A stretch of DNA of 64,000 bases from Blasia pusilla (Eukaryota > Marchantiophyta > Marchantiopsida > Blasiales), in NCBI GenBank assembly GCA_050084515.1, contig CM114272.1, forward strand, positions 52,142,001 through 52,206,000. Reading direction: 5' to 3'. Below, in pieces: positions 24,576 to 38,415 of the stretch (positions within the stretch are counted from its first letter, which is position 1; each line of letters begins with the position of its first letter). The notes under the pieces were generated by a model. That model did no database searches. It was not told where the DNA came from and saw nothing but the letters and a program-made list of their open reading frames with translations. A program made the translations under genes and the position numbers.

Positions 24576-27326
24576 AGCCAAATCAATAAGACTTGAATCC
24601 AGTGAGAGTTACGAGGAGATGGTGTTGGGTTATCATACATCTATCTACTTAGATTTTTCAAGTCCACTTTGGTAGGGAGATTGGATAGCGAGTCTTTAGA
24701 TCTAAAGTGAGTCTTTAGATCTAAAGACTGGCGAGGAGTTCATAAGGAGTTAATACATCTATGATGATGAGATAGTCTTAGAGTATCTATACATTGGCAT
24801 CATAGTGAACATGATCGGTGCTAGAGAGCACAATCAAGTTTTTCAGAGTGAATTAAGAGTTTCATTTGAGAGGAGATCAAGGTTGTATAGAAACGGATAA
24901 GTCTGCAGGATATATCCACAGACATGCAATCTCGCCCTTATGCCCCAGTTTTTTCAGAAACCTGAGTTGCTCACCCAAGGGTAAGGCATAAGAAGGTTGT
25001 GGCAGGAAGGTAGGGACAGACTTTGGGTCGGGTGCAAGCATAGTTCGCGTGTTGCGGGACGAGGCACCGCCCCTCCCCCCCCAAAAATTTGCGATAACCA
25101 TCATATATATTAGTGGTACTTGTTCTCTTTTAGGAAGTTTTACATATGATTCCACATGGAAGAGTTCTTAAAATTCACACTAGCTTTGGATAACACTAGT
25201 TTGGACCAAGTTTACTATTTTTCCTTCTATCTTTGGTTCTTCTATACCCATCCTTATCTTGTTTGTGGAAACTTGACGATATAAATACTATGGCTAGAAA
25301 GATTCATATGAAAAAGGGATGCATACATGCCTTCCCATGCTCCCACATAAAAACATTATTTCAAATTCAAATTTCCTCATGCCTAAAATTTGTAATTTGT
25401 TTCTAGATATTGTTTCATTCATTTAAACACACTTACATAATTTCCTATGACTTAAAAATGTTTGAATACCCTTTAATCAACCATTCGGAATGTTTAACTT
25501 TATGATTGTGCTCTCTTAATATTGTTGAGTTCTTTTTTCCTCCTTTTAACCTTTAAAGTAACCATGAGAAGGGGTCAAAACATGGAGGAGATTGTTGATT
25601 CAGAAAGAAGTTTTGTACATCATCTCCTTGACCATTCAAACAACCTCAAGTCATAAATATGCTCTCCAAACAACATAGATGAGTAAGATGCCGATGATAT
25701 GCACAAGCATTGGAATATCAAATTTGAAGTGGAACACTCTAAGAGCCAGATCCCATACACACCAAGAACTGGCGACCATAGAGGGTCGCCACTTTTTCTA
25801 CGACCAAAAATTTTGGGCTTAGAAATGGCCCAGCGTCCCGGCGAACTCTACCTGACTATAACTAGAAGCAGTTATCAGGGACCGGTACATTTTATTACTT
25901 TATCCAACAGACAACTAGTTTGGACGCAGAGTTGAAGGTCCTTGCGACCTGTGGGTGTGTCCATTGGATCAAGCTCTAAGTCAACAACCTACGATAGCGA
26001 GTTAGATGGAACCAGTGTAAGTCGAGTGCCGAACCAAAAGTGTTCATCACTATATTACATACATGTTTTTTTTCCGGCTTTAAACCCCAAAGTAGCCTTA
26101 AGTTAGGGGAGTTTTTCACGAGAACCAATACGTCTCCGGTATTTTACAGCCGAAAAACAGCTATGATTTCTGATCCGATTTTCACGTAGATCCCCTACAT
26201 GAAGAAATACCTCATTCTCTCCGGTTCCCTTTTTCCTATGATTTGAAAACTAAACAAAATCTATTGTTCTAACCGGATAGGAGCCCTAGTATCCTGGAAT
26301 ATTCCCTTAGGAGGAGTCAAACGAGGAGAGGGCATGTGCTCAATCGCCATACATAGATGGATACATGGCGCACATCGCCTCCTCTAGGGCTCTTTAGGGG
26401 TGAAGGTTCTCCTGGAGGGAGTCGTACGAAGTAAGTAAGGAAGCGAAGGGTTGTCGTCGTGGTAAGCAAAGGGTTGTGGTGTGTGATGAGGTGCCGAGAA
26501 AGAAAAGGGAGAGGGGCAGTAGTGCGCTTCGTGCTCCTCATCCGATTGTCCTTGCAATGGATATTGCACTCCACTTCTTCCCTACAGAAAGAAGGACCGG
26601 AGAAAGAGCGATTTGGCGCCCAATTCGTCGCGCGTTGCGATGAATTGAAGCCGTGGGGCAGGATACTGGAGCGCGCGTGTGAGAATTGGAGGAGCGGGAG
26701 AGCGCTTATTTGGAGCGCAATCTCGCGCGAGAGGTGGAGGAAGAAAGGAAACGAGTGAACTTAATGCGTCGGTTTCTAGAAACCTGAGTTTCGATCGAAC
26801 GCTGTTAGTCTACAGCCGGGGAGGCGGGCGAGATTATGAATTGCGCAGAGTTGGAGTGAATCGGGAGTGAGACTGAGGAATGAACCTTTATATTAGCGGC
26901 TTTAGAGGTCTGCTTCATCTGCCATGAATTATGCTCTACTTCTGGAATTAGTTGGAGTCTGGTGGGGCGCTGGGAATCAAGATTTCAGTGACGGAAGTTG
27001 GCTTTACGTGTTACGCATGACTGTTGAGTTTGTCGGAACAGCCCAATTTTAGATCTAGGTCATGGATTGTCTCTGGCCCAAATTGTCTGAGAATTGAGAT
27101 GGCAACGGAAGGCACTGTCAGAGTTTGAGCTGAAATACTTTCGAGGAGTCCTACATTTTCTCATGTATTTTGGTGACTGTAGCTGACGTTTCGAGTTGGT
27201 GATGGTGAAGGTGACATAGGTATGAGGGTCGGATGCTGTGGCGGAGTGAGGGTAGAAGTGAAGGACTCAATTGATGCGAAAAGAGGTGCTTGATTCTGTT
27301 TGAATCCGAGGTACTTGAGATCAGAG
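24576..27326. other. Intergenic DNA upstream of Ku80
   Basis: The first half is AT-rich repeat-type DNA with a doubled palindromic word, gtctttagatctaaag, at 24692-24731. From about 26,300 GC content rises and frames become open on both strands without recognisable domains. The final kilobase probably holds the Ku80 promoter and 5' leader. No other gene is supported. Confidence 0.5.
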
Positions 27327-30300
27327 ATGGCTAGAAACAAGGTTCGTCCTAAACTTTACACCCTTCAATTTCCTTAAAGGGATTTTCTAAATGAGTTGTG
27401 GGATTTCGGATGTGGAGGTGCGATCAACCCTCTTTCGAACTGGCAACAGATGCCAGAACTCGGTGGAGGTTGTGAAGGGCTCAACTGGAAATAGAAACGT
27501 GAGAGTTAAGCCCTTCCACGTTACGTATTGGACTAGTAAGTTCTTCTTGGAAGATCCTCTTGTAACATTTATGAGTGTGCAGGAAACGTTGGTGCTCCTG
27601 GTTGACATAGGACCCAGCATGCACCCTCATTTGGAGTGTACAGCCAAGGCTCTTTCTTCTTTAGTTGTACGGAAGGTATGCGCATTTCACACTTCAATTC
27701 CCATCATTTTGTCAACAAAGAAGTTGCTTGAACGTTAAGCTGAGGAGGATGCAGTATTCACTGTGATATTTGCATAATTGTCTTACGCTAAGTCTGCCCG
27801 TGGTCCTTAATTTACCAAATTCGTATTAGATGGAGCCTGTGCTTGTTCTGGATGGGATGTTTTCTCCCTCATGGAAGAGCCAGGTTCTTCACAATTTCAC
27901 GTATTTTTGCTGATGTAGCATTTGGGTGCCTTTCAGCTGGTAAATAGTAAACACGATGAAGTGGGAGTGGTGTACTTTGGTGCAAATGGTACTGATTCCC
28001 TCACCGAGACTTTCCTGCCATGAACCTCTCCGTATATTCATCCCTAGGATTTCCAGATTGCCTTTGCTGACAATTATATTTCCATAGATCTAGTATATGT
28101 GCTATGACGTTTTCAATTCAACCTTCCAGTTGATTCTACAACCCCTTGAACTTCTCTTCGTTGTTCTTGGGGCTTCCTGTTCTTTTAGAGACTTAAAAGC
28201 CCAACTGCGGCAATGTCTTCTCGTTCATGATTGCACTTGATGGCCTCTTTTCTTTTCCAAACTTCATTCGTCTTTGTGACAGTTGAGGTGTCCGCTAGTG
28301 TGAAGTAGCATTAAGTAGGCCACATCTTGGTTTGTAGACATTTCCGTTCTACATTTTTGTCTTAAGAACAATGTTGAATTCGTTTGCAGAAACTGACAAC
28401 GAGCTGAATCTTGAGCTAGGAGATTACCACGATATTGTGGTATCACGACCTATTACAGTTGTAACAGATGAGCTGGCCCTAGCGGTTGAGAAAATTCCCA
28501 TGGAATATGGTACCAGTGATTGTATCCTTCTCAGCTAAGTGTCCAAACAATTTCTGGATGGTTTGCTTGTTAGATGCAATTCAACAGATGCCATCTTCAA
28601 GTCATAAGAAACCTTTGACAACCTTAACTGGAAATCAGTTCTGGATGCGATCGTTGTAGGTATGGACATGATTGTTAAGAAGGTAGGAAGTGGATCGAAA
28701 GGCAACAAGCGAATTTATCTTATTACGGATGCTGAAACGCCTGTGAAGGATCCTGACGAAGGTACTAAAGAAGAGCAAGTGAACCAACTTGCTGGTGTGC
28801 TGCAAAAGGAGAATATTATTCTAGACATAATTGTTATCCGACTGAAAGGGCAGGCCTGTGCTTTAGAATCTGCTGCAAGTCAAGAGAATGAGTTTCTTTT
28901 GAGAAACTTTGCTTCACAAACTCGAGGAGATTTGGTTCTCACAGAAAATTACACTGCTCTGCTCGGATCATTCAGGATTAGAAACATTTCTCCCACGACT
29001 GTATACCGGGGTGATCTTGAACTGACCCCAAATATGGCAATAAAGGTATAGCCAATTGTTTCTTTACCTTATGGCAAAACTTTCAAACATCTCGGTGACA
29101 AGTGGGAGTAACCTGTACACGTTTTGTAGATTTGGGGTCTCACTCTTGCTGGTCATGCTACCTATTGAATGAAACGAATGGTATCACAAATTCGTGATGA
29201 CCCAACACCGGTGACTAGAAAGGGTGTCACCCCAAGAAATAAAGGGCACACTAGAGACACGAGTGCCAAACTCTTGTCCTTCAGGTGTTCGATGGGGGAT
29301 GTTTTCTCCGAGTTCATGTTGAAGTGATTGAACATAGCAATCCTGGGACTGAAGTTGGGTGACTCAATTTTACTGTATCTTCATTCTCATCTGTCTTTTT
29401 CTCTTGCAGATATGGGTGTACAAGAAGGTCAGCATGGAGAAATTACCTGCTCTGAAAATGTTTTCTGACAAGGCACCACAAACAGATGCTTATGCTACTC
29501 ATGAAGTGAAGATGGATACAGAGTACAAAAGTACAGTTGATCTGGATGTGAGTATTGCTCCAGAACAGCGGATCAAGGCCTACAAATATGGTCCCCAGTT
29601 CATTCCTATATCCTCTAAAGAGGAAGATGCTCTGAAGTTCAAGACTGAGAAGGGTATCAAGGTGATTGGATTTACAGATGCCTCTAACATTCCAAGGTGA
29701 GCTAGATGGTTTCTGTTCCCAGACCTTTGAAGTAGCATTTCTAATCAGGACTTGGTTCAAAGAGCCAATAGTTTTTTTCTAGTTCTAGCATTCAATTTGA
29801 TGCTTATTTGAACCTGCTGGGGGTCTGCAGACAATATTATATGAAGGAGACCAGTATATTTGTACCTGAACCAGGGAATACTCGATCTGCTTTAGCAGTT
29901 TCCAGTTTAGTTTGGGCTCTGAAAGCTGTCGAAAAGGTTGCTATAGTGCGTTGCGTCTGGAGGAGTGGGCAAAAGTTTGTTGTGTTAGGTGTGCTTACAC
30001 CCAATCCTGCTACTGAAGCGGGTGTTGTAAGAATTCTCGCCTCATCTTGGTTTAAGGGATGGGATTTCTTCAGATTCTTAGTCTGTGAGTGTTTGTATAA
30101 TTTGTTCATCTTGGATTAATTCGATAACCTCATGTGACTTGCGTATGGGATGAAGACTGAAAATTGCCTGACCACCCTGCTGTTGACTATCAGGCGGATT
30201 GCTTTTACTTCAACATCATCCCATTCTCGGAGGATCTCCGGGAATTTCCCTTTGCCTCTTTCAAAGATGGCCTTGCCACCCAACAGCCATCGCAATTACA

Positions 30301-33300
30301 GCAAGAGGCGGCTGATGCTCTTGTTCAAATGATGGACCTAGCACCATACCCTGGAGAAGTTCTAATGCCAGACAGAACGGTCAATCCCATACTCCAGGTG
30401 TGTATTAGAGTCCCATGTGTCATGAAATACTTAGTACCCTGTTGTTAGCTGATAGTGAAAGGCTAGAAGGGCTGCTTTTCCTGATGTTTATGTTGTGATT
30501 GGATGTTGACGGGTTATCCATTGGGAAAATGGACAAGAAGCAATGATCGCTATTGAACTGATATATGTTATCGACAAAAGGAAGTCCTCATGCAAAAGCT
30601 CCTATATTGTTTAGATGATGTGACCTTGTATGTTAGATGAAAGGAGTCCATGAACGACTTGATTTATTGTCCATGGGGACCCAAGAGTGCAGCTGGACTT
30701 GCAACTACACTTGTAATACACATTCTGCAACACGTGTGGCAGAATGAGAAGCCCGTGCTTCTTAAATGTCTTTTCTAGCTGCCACGTTGGCATAGAAACT
30801 GTTCGATTTGAAAAAATGTGTCTTATTGGACATAATAGTTTTCACACTTGGGGTGCTGCCCTGGAAGAGTTCGTTGAAGACCTTTTTAATGATAGCTTCA
30901 GGAAAACATTCTGTGCTCTCCAAGGTTCAATTTCTGTGAACTGCAGTGTCTTTTGAGTGTGTGGTCCCGCTTAGTGACTAATAGACTCCCCTGGTCGGAT
31001 TCCAAGTCTGATGAGCCAGATGTCAATCTATTAAGTGCCAGACGTTGATTAAGTCGACAGAGACAAGAATCTTGCTCAGTTTATCTCCTGAAATTCACTA
31101 AGGTGTCATTTCTTCTCATGCTTTCTCCCTTGTGCTCAGTCGAGTTCCCTTCTCTCAACTGTCTTGATGAGCCTCTCAACTGCTGAAGAAAGCATTGATG
31201 CTTGTAAAGCAGAATAGTGCTTGGTGAATATGAACGCTTACTTTCTAGGTATGACATCTTAGTTAAAGGGTTCTGTAGAGGGCAGAATTGAGTGCGCAAC
31301 ATTGTTAGGCTGGGGTGTGCATTTTCACTGAGGTTTAAATGTGAAGACATAATTGTAGATGACATAGAGCCCCTTTTCTTAGTCAGAAAGATGAGTTGTT
31401 TGAAAATTCCGTGTCTCATTCTCTTGGGAAGTCTTAATTTTATGTCCTGAAGTATGATTAAAATTGCTACCCTTTGCAGTAGAATGTTTGTGAGCTTCAT
31501 CAAAACTAGGGTTTTTCTGATCATCTTTCCCCACAGTCTCCTATTCTGCGGGGATATCTGGTTTAGCTTGATGACAATGTGCTGATTTTTTTTTCCCTTG
31601 TATGCTGTAGCGTTTCTATAGTTTTCTTCATCTCAAGTCTGTGAATCATGAGGCAGAAGTTCCACCTATGGATAACATACTCCGAAAGATAACAGAGCCC
31701 GAAGAACGTATGGAGCAAGGTTTTGAGACAGTGTTGCAGCAGTTCGGAAATCAGTTTACTCTCACTTACAACACACAGGTTGGTTCAAATTTCGCTGTGA
31801 CATGATGTCTGTAAACAATGCGAAAACCTCCTTGATATCTCTGTTCTTAGACTAAGGCGATTTATGATTTGTAGTCGTTTGGAGGGTACTTTCTTGCAAC
31901 TATCCAAGGAAGATTCTGTGATTGATGAGTGTGGGATTGATGCAAGCAGGATCTAGCTTCATTCAGTTGGTTCAGTGAAATGAGAAGGCATACCTTGATA
32001 AAACACTAGAAGTCGGTCAATCATACCTGTACTCTTTGTTGTAACATACTGGCTGTTTGCAGAAGGACAAGATACGAAGTAAGTTTTGGAAAGACAGGCT
32101 GGAAAATGGAGAGGCCATGGAGGGGTTGGGTGAAGAAAAGGAAGGTCTTTTGCTATTGGAGGATGGGAAGCCCGTATCTCTTGATTTTTTGACTGGGAAG
32201 AAAACTGAGGAAGTGGGAAGCTTAAACCCTGTCCAAGATTTTGAAGCTTTGCTTGCCCGGCGGGACAGTGATCAGTGGATACCTAAAGCAATCAAAGGAA
32301 TGAAAAAGATTATCTCTGATCTTCTTAGCTCAGCTTACAATGGAAACACATATGAGAAGGCATTGGCTTGCCTCATTGGTCTTCGTGGGGGATGTGTTAT
32401 ACAAGAGGTGAGATAAATCTAGAAGAAGATAGAAGCTACTTGGTTGTTGGTCAACCTTCCCGGGCAGTGTCTTGTTTCTCTGATTGTTAGGGAAATGTAG
32501 TTGTCTGTCGTCTGTTAAAAAGTGGGTCAAGAGTTTGGGATTAAGAAATATTTCAATATTTAGTTTTTGGAGTATTGGGAGTAGCACGTATGGGTATGGA
32601 ACTGCACCAACTAAGACTTAGTGAATGCTTCACAGGAACCATCTGAATTCAACTCGTTCCTGGAAGAAATTGCTGCAAAATGCCGGGACAAACGGCAGAA
32701 TGATTTCTGGGAACAGATCATAGAAAAAAAGATTAACCTCATTAGTAAAGATGAAACACCATACAGGTATGACTCATGAATCACTGGATATATTTTCTTG
32801 AAGTGCTGTTTCACAATTTTGCTTCTGGGTTTTTTGTATTGCTTTGCTCTTGGACCAAGTGTTCTAGTATTGTTGCAATTGGATAATGAGTAGAACGAAC
32901 CTGAGTACTTTATGGAATCCATGTTCATGGGGATGTATCTCTCTCAAAGCGTGACATGCCTTTCGAAATCTTGCTCTTCAGTCGCATGTCACTCAGCTTC
33001 ATGAAAAGATTTTTCATACCTTGCCATGTGACCTTTATGTACTCTTTGCTAATCCTTGAATACACCTCTTGTGGTTTGTAACAAGTTTGTGGGGTGTATA
33101 TTCATGTATTTGAGATCCAATTTGCTTCTATAACCTAAATTTCTGGTTGGAGGAATCCTTGTAGACTACTCAGGAAGGCTTATGGTGGGCTTTGTGCTTG
33201 TAAATCATCAGTGACGTGACCCAGGAGGAGGCAGCTTCGTTCCTGAGTGGAACAAAGTACTCGGGCCAAATTTCAGAAGGAAACCTTGAAGAAGAGATCG

Positions 33301-33335
33301 ATGAGATGGAAGCACTTCTCGATGATGTTATCTGA
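27327..33335 (+). CDS. KU80: Ku80 subunit of the Ku DNA end-binding complex, twelve exons
   Basis: Proposed exons are 27327-27341, 27583-27675, 27937-27988, 28390-28521, 28639-29045, 29410-29696, 29831-30026, 30194-30397, 31611-31778, 32063-32407, 32636-32766 and 33212-33335. They join in frame to 2,154 nt, a 717-residue protein, near the usual 680-700 residues of plant Ku80. All introns are GT-AG. The N-terminus (ETLVLLVDIGPSMH) is the vWA-type domain; SDFLDAIVVGMDMI, LTPNMAIKIWVYKKV, KVIGFTDASNIPRQYY, FVPEPG and FYFNIIPFSEDLREFPF belong to the vWA and beta-barrel core; NPILQRFY follows, then a helical C-terminal domain ending in an acidic tail (EEEIDEMEALLDDVI). Ku80 pairs with Ku70 (not in this window) as a ring on broken DNA ends, starts non-homologous end joining and helps protect telomeres in the nucleus. 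The 5-codon first exon rests on the ATG-AAG|gt pattern, and the start could differ. The longest intron (30398-31610) is 1.2 kb. Confidence 0.92.
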
Positions 33336-36300
33336 ATTGTACCTCAGCTCCTACTCCTATCTAAGTTAGAATCAAATTACATAGTAATGAACTATTTATC
33401 GCTGTACAGAGTCTTGATAGCAGAGTTCACGCAGTCCTGCTGCTACTTGAGAATAAGGGTAGGCTCATGGTAATGTCATTTGAGGTTGCAATTAAACTAG
33501 TCGTTTCTGTCAGAAAGCTAATAGACGTCTGAAATGGCACAGGGGAAAATTTAGCAGTGCAGGAAAAGGAAAGTAACCTCCTTTCGCGGTGTCTGAAAGG
33601 TTTTAGAATGGTATCACAGGAGATTTCCTGAAATTTTGTAGTTCCCTGTTGAGAATTCTTCCCTCCTTTCAATAGTGACAACCTGCAGGTTCTACTTGGT
33701 AGTCATAAGATGGGCCACTGTGATTCTTTGTCATAAACTGAAATTCCTTCTCAATAGCTTATCTGTTACGGAGGGAAATGTTCACCATTTGGATTACAGA
33801 GATCTCATGGGAAGTATGTCACATAGAATGTTGGGTAGTCTATAGTAAAATGTACATAGGCTCTTTTGCAACATAACTTCAATGCACATGCCCAAGATCC
33901 TCGACGCTATTCAACGCACAACTCTTTCTAGAGCTTAAACGTTTTGTGCATTGAATGCCAGGTACGCAGTTTTGTAATCTGAATGGGATAGATAAATTTT
34001 GTAATACTGAGAAGTAAAGGTGCACTGATACAATTGATTAACTACGCCGTGTATGGAATTTGCACGAAGTAAAGGGAACAGTGAGGATTTTAGTATGAGA
34101 TCTGTGTGTTCCTCCCCCCATCTTTGAAGTGTGCATGTAGATGATGGGTTTTTCCTGACCAGAGCTTGGGCATCTAACTAGAATCAAGTTGGAGCATGTG
34201 AAGGTCTGAGACTGATGTGGGACGTGTTGACGACTTTTCGCTGGGTAGCTGGTTTCACGCAGAGTGCTGGGTCTTGAGTACAAGGTCTTCTCAAATAATA
34301 GAAGTTCATTCGATGGCATGAGTTTCTTCCAATTTGCAGTGACTGCCTATCTTCAGCTTTTGCTGATGGTCTTCTGATGGTCGTATGCACCAAGTGGAGA
34401 GTGAATCAGGTTCTTAGCAGCAGCCTAACTGGTAGTTCAAGCTTGTTGGTTGTGCTTGAACTACAAAGCTTTCCTTCCACTACCTCGGTTAAGGAAATTT
34501 GGTGATGAGACTGCAAAAGACAGGTGTGGATGTGCTGAGCAACCTTAACGTTCAGCAGGAAGTCGGCTTTCAAACAATGGAAAGTGTTAGTGACGTTGGA
34601 CAAAGTGGATGCACGATAGTACTGCAATCTGTGACTGATGATGCTGAATGTCGTGTATGGGAAGTCTGCAACGACGGCGAAGCTGGAACTCAAAAGGGGA
34701 GTAGTGCGCCGACAGTCTGGGAACTTCCACCTAAGTTTTAGGTTGGAACAGGGGGAGTCAGCATCTGTTCCTTGCACTTCAGTCAGTTTGGCTGAAGGAG
34801 AACCATTGTGGAGCGGTTCCAGATTCCAAAAGCTGGCAGGTTTGTAATGCCCAATCTCAGGGACTCCGATATCGTTACGTTATGATAAAATTGATACTTC
34901 CATGTCTTTCTTGCTCCCTTTGTTTCTATCTACAATCTATGAGTAATACATGAAATGGATTCAGTGGTGACCCATCCTAAGTCGGTGATGACTTGGCCTG
35001 CCGTGAGTCTTGACATTTGAATTGGCAGTGAACTCCGTAGATTAGTGAGGTCCTTGCGAGTAAACAGACGGATGCGGTAAATCAGAGCCAACCCTTTGCT
35101 CATACCTTCATTAGGTGTCGATCCTTTTAGCTCCTCTGTGTGTGCGTAAGAACAAGTTGATCAACTTCTGAGGACAGTAGCTCTCATCATGTGTCTCGTA
35201 TATGATTGTGACCCTTCCTGATCTACCACATACGAAGTCATGAGTAGCCTCACGAATCCCAGCCATCGGAGATTTCCTTGCAGATCCTCAGCCATTTCAC
35301 CTTTCTTTCCACCTTTCTTTTCACTGGTGTGTGAGCCAGAGTGGTAATTAGTTTTGCCGAAATTACGAGCATTCAGTCTCCCACCATCGTGGAACTAGCA
35401 GAGTCTGAGCCCACTATCTTAACTCTGATTAAACACTAATGTACCAGACACACTTACTCCACCTCGTATGCTTGTCGTGATCGTTCATATCATATGATGT
35501 CAATGCCATACCCTTTCAATGTGAGCCAACTGTTTTTGTGCTACATGGATATAATTGCACTCATCCTGCTGTGCAATCTACATCAATCCAGCACCTTATC
35601 CTTCCCTGTGGGCCTCTGGGCCCTGTTTGACTAGTCTAGAATGATGTGTGTGTGGGAGTGTAGGCCGTCTTTGTCACAGGAGCGGCTGCATCCAAACAGC
35701 TGTAGGTTCTTTGAATTGGATTTTGTTTGTGTGCAGGCTCACGATTCCCAGTCGAGCTCAACTGCTATGCGCCAAATGAGGTGGTGGTTGGTGCGGTGGG
35801 TGGTGGTGGTGGTCTCCAATTACTGACTGGCGATGGTGGAGCTTTTCACCCGGTACCATCCCTTCCTGACCCAGCTGTTTTGTAGGCAGGGCTCTGTCTA
35901 TCAACCTGCTCCTCCTACCTTTCCACACGACAATGCAGTGAAGAATGAGTATGTTTTGTCATTTTTGCGGAAAAATCAGATCGCCCGCACTTTTTGGTAC
36001 GAAACGAACGGAGCTTCTCCTCCTATCTTCCTCTCTTAGGTCCGTGACTATCGTGGGCAGCACCCATCGATGAGCAGAGTCACGTATTGTAGCCACTCTA
36101 TCTCCACCTGGACTCCGCTTCCGATTGTGGTTGGCTCAAGAGTTTTGCTTAGACTGATCTTTTCCTGGCAGGCAGACGCACGCTGGAAGCGGCTCCGTGC
36201 TCGGCCTGGTCGCCATGACTCTCTCCTCCACGCCACATCAATTGCTCGCCTGGCCCTGCGAAGTCTGACCTCCCCGCGAAAAGAGCAAATTACAACGCCA

Positions 36301-37042
36301 ATTACACTGAAACACCACTCGCAGCACGTCTCCAGCGCCGTACTCTTTCACTCGTGCGCTTTCCAATTCTCGTCTCTGTTACACGGCGCCGGCTACACCT
36401 GCAATGGCGAAGTTGCGAACTCTGCACCGTAGAGATAGATTCTGAAGCACTGGAATCTCCAATCACCAAGAGTCCCGTCTGCCCTGTCCTTGTCCCTCCC
36501 TCGGACTGCTCACATACCCGAAAGCCCTCTCCAGTGGAATCTGAACCTTTCCGTTTCCGTCCCCGTCTGAGTGAAGAAAGGGGGAGAGTGAAGGCAGTGG
36601 AGCCCACTCGACTCCCAAAAGGTGTCTCGGCGCCCGTGTCCCCGTGTTCCAGGAAAAGGTTATCAGGGAAAGAGGAGCCCACTCGACGCAGAGCAGACGT
36701 GGCGGGTACCTACATCCGTGAACTGCCGTGCCGCCACGTCGGCGCTCATCCCCCTTGACCACGGGAACGAGCGGAGGGGCGCGAATGTCACACGGCAGCC
36801 AATGAGGAGGACGATGTTGGCGATGAGATGGTCTTGGACTGAAATACCCACAGGAAGGCACGAGACCCGCGAGTCCACTCTCGGTCGCAGGGCTATGCCG
36901 GACCCTTAGAGTACAACCTCTCAGCCTTCAAAGCTGTAGGCGTCTGGTAACTAGGCGACCGTAGGCAGAAGGGCCATGGGCAAGGAGGTGACAAAAAGAG
37001 GTGGAACCATGTGAATGGTAGCTTGGAAAAAGATCTTAGGAT
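33336..37042. other. Region after Ku80 without a supported gene
   Basis: The first part is presumably the Ku80 3' untranslated region. A plus frame at 34499-34741 (80 codons) has no recognised domain. At 36.0-36.9 kb frames are open on both strands in GC-rich DNA, which is expected by composition and not good evidence of coding. The word gagcccactcgac occurs twice, near 36600 and 36677. Confidence 0.45.
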
Positions 37043-37099
37043 TGACTTCGCTGTCAGCTTCTAGACACAGAACATGTCTAGAAGCTGACAGCGAAGTCA
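37043..37099. repeat. Perfect inverted repeat, 25-bp arms and 7-nt loop
   Basis: Arm 37043-37067 (tgacttcgctgtcag...agaca) is the exact reverse complement of 37075-37099, with loop cagaaca. There is no mismatch over 25 bp. There is no T-run after it, and it does not belong to a recognised tRNA or snRNA. It could fold as a hairpin RNA or DNA cruciform, or be a recent fold-back duplication. Confidence 0.85.
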
Positions 37100-37102
37100 G
37101 TC

Positions 37103-37141
37103 TCGTCCTCGGCTGCAGCAGAAGAAGCCAGCCGAGGACGA
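37103..37141. repeat. Perfect inverted repeat, 13-bp arms and 13-nt loop
   Basis: Arm 37103-37115 (tcgtcctcggctg) pairs exactly with 37129-37141 (cagccgaggacga). It begins four bases after the 25-bp hairpin ends, so two perfect hairpins stand in tandem. Confidence 0.8.
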
Positions 37142-38171
37142 CCAAGAGCCAAAACAGGAAGAGGATAGTGTGGAGAAATTGGCAGTAAGGATGTCACGGA
37201 GTTGTGTTCGAGAAATTGGATGCGAGGAAACAGTGGCCCCCCCTCCCCCCCCAAACTTTTTTCGTCTCTGCTAAAGAGGATCAGTACTTTTGGAAGTACT
37301 TGCTGTTGTAAGTACTTACATGGACGAGGTTGTGGAACAAGTCGAGAAAGTAGCCGAAGAGGTCGGAACGTGTTCATCTCGTGAGCTTTCCAGCGCTCAC
37401 GAGATCAACACTTTCTCCGCGTGAGCGAGATGTGTCTTGTACGTTCGAAGGCGAGAGAAACGATATCCGTTAAATGATTGTACACTCCCTATCGATTCCA
37501 AAACTGCTGCGTTCTTTGAAACAGCTTTGATCGCCTCCGTGTAGGCTCACCATGTATCAGGGTTCCATCGTCGGCTTCCATTTCCCATCCCCTGGAATTT
37601 CGTGGCACCCATTTTTCACATCCTACTTCCAAACATCAACCTCCAAGAATCAAACCTTACCCGCAGTTCACCAACGCTATTTCCTTTGCTCTGGCAAGTC
37701 AAAGAGTATGAACACGTAGGATCCTAGCGGTCGACCTACGTGAACCCCTGAAGCCGGAGGCCGGAGTCACGACGAAGTGGACCTCACCATTTCAGGTGCA
37801 GTTGCGGTTCAAGGTTGAGCCTGACTAGAAAATAATCTCCTCTCAATTTATAATCTCTCTCCTCTAAAATTGCATTCGACCTTTCTCTCTTCCCCCAACT
37901 TTTTCGTTTTAAAGCGTTGTTGTGGCCTCCTGGCCTCCCCCTCTTTTCAGGTATTCCCCTTTTGTATTACCGATGGGCTTTCCATCATGAGTTTTTTTTC
38001 GATTCATCATTTTTCTCCCCAAAACTACATGCATCACATATAAAAAACGAAGAAGAGGGCGGCCGGAGAAGAGACGTCAAAATAAAGAAAACACTCCCTC
38101 TAGGTCCAGGACTACTGTCTCGAAAACAGCACCCTCCTGCGCCAAAGTTTGGAGTTTTGTTCTCGCTCTCC

Positions 38172-38207
38172 AGGTCTGGGATGGGGTCCAGACCCCATCC
38201 CAGACCT
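38172..38207. repeat. Near-perfect palindrome, 17-bp arms and 2-nt centre
   Basis: Arm 38172-38188 (aggtctgggatggggtc) is the exact reverse complement of 38191-38207, separated by ca. It is the third long perfect inverted repeat in this GC-rich region. Confidence 0.8.
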
Positions 38208-38329
38208 CCGTTCGCCGAGATATTTCGTTTCGTCATGTGTGTTCCCTTTTTTCGCGAGGGAAGTGGACTTGTCCACGGCCTTGAAGTTGTCATAAAAGGG
38301 CATGAATTTATGCGAAAAGCTCAAAAGCT

Positions 38330-38415
38330 GAAGCGGAACCCTTCCCACTCAGGTCCAGATCCCAAACACACCATAAAAGGTGAAGTGGAACCCACTCCAC
38401 TTAGGGCCAGATCCC
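38330..38415. repeat. Direct repeat of about 50 bp
   Basis: The phrase gaagcggaaccc...cactcaggtccagatccca at about 38331-38364 recurs as gaagtggaaccc...cacttagggccagatccca at about 38381-38415. It is imperfect and lies in non-coding DNA. Confidence 0.5.

Noticed and set aside
36302-36909. Several open frames on both strands
   Set aside because: GC-rich DNA yields chance frames here; no domain or splice pattern supports a gene.
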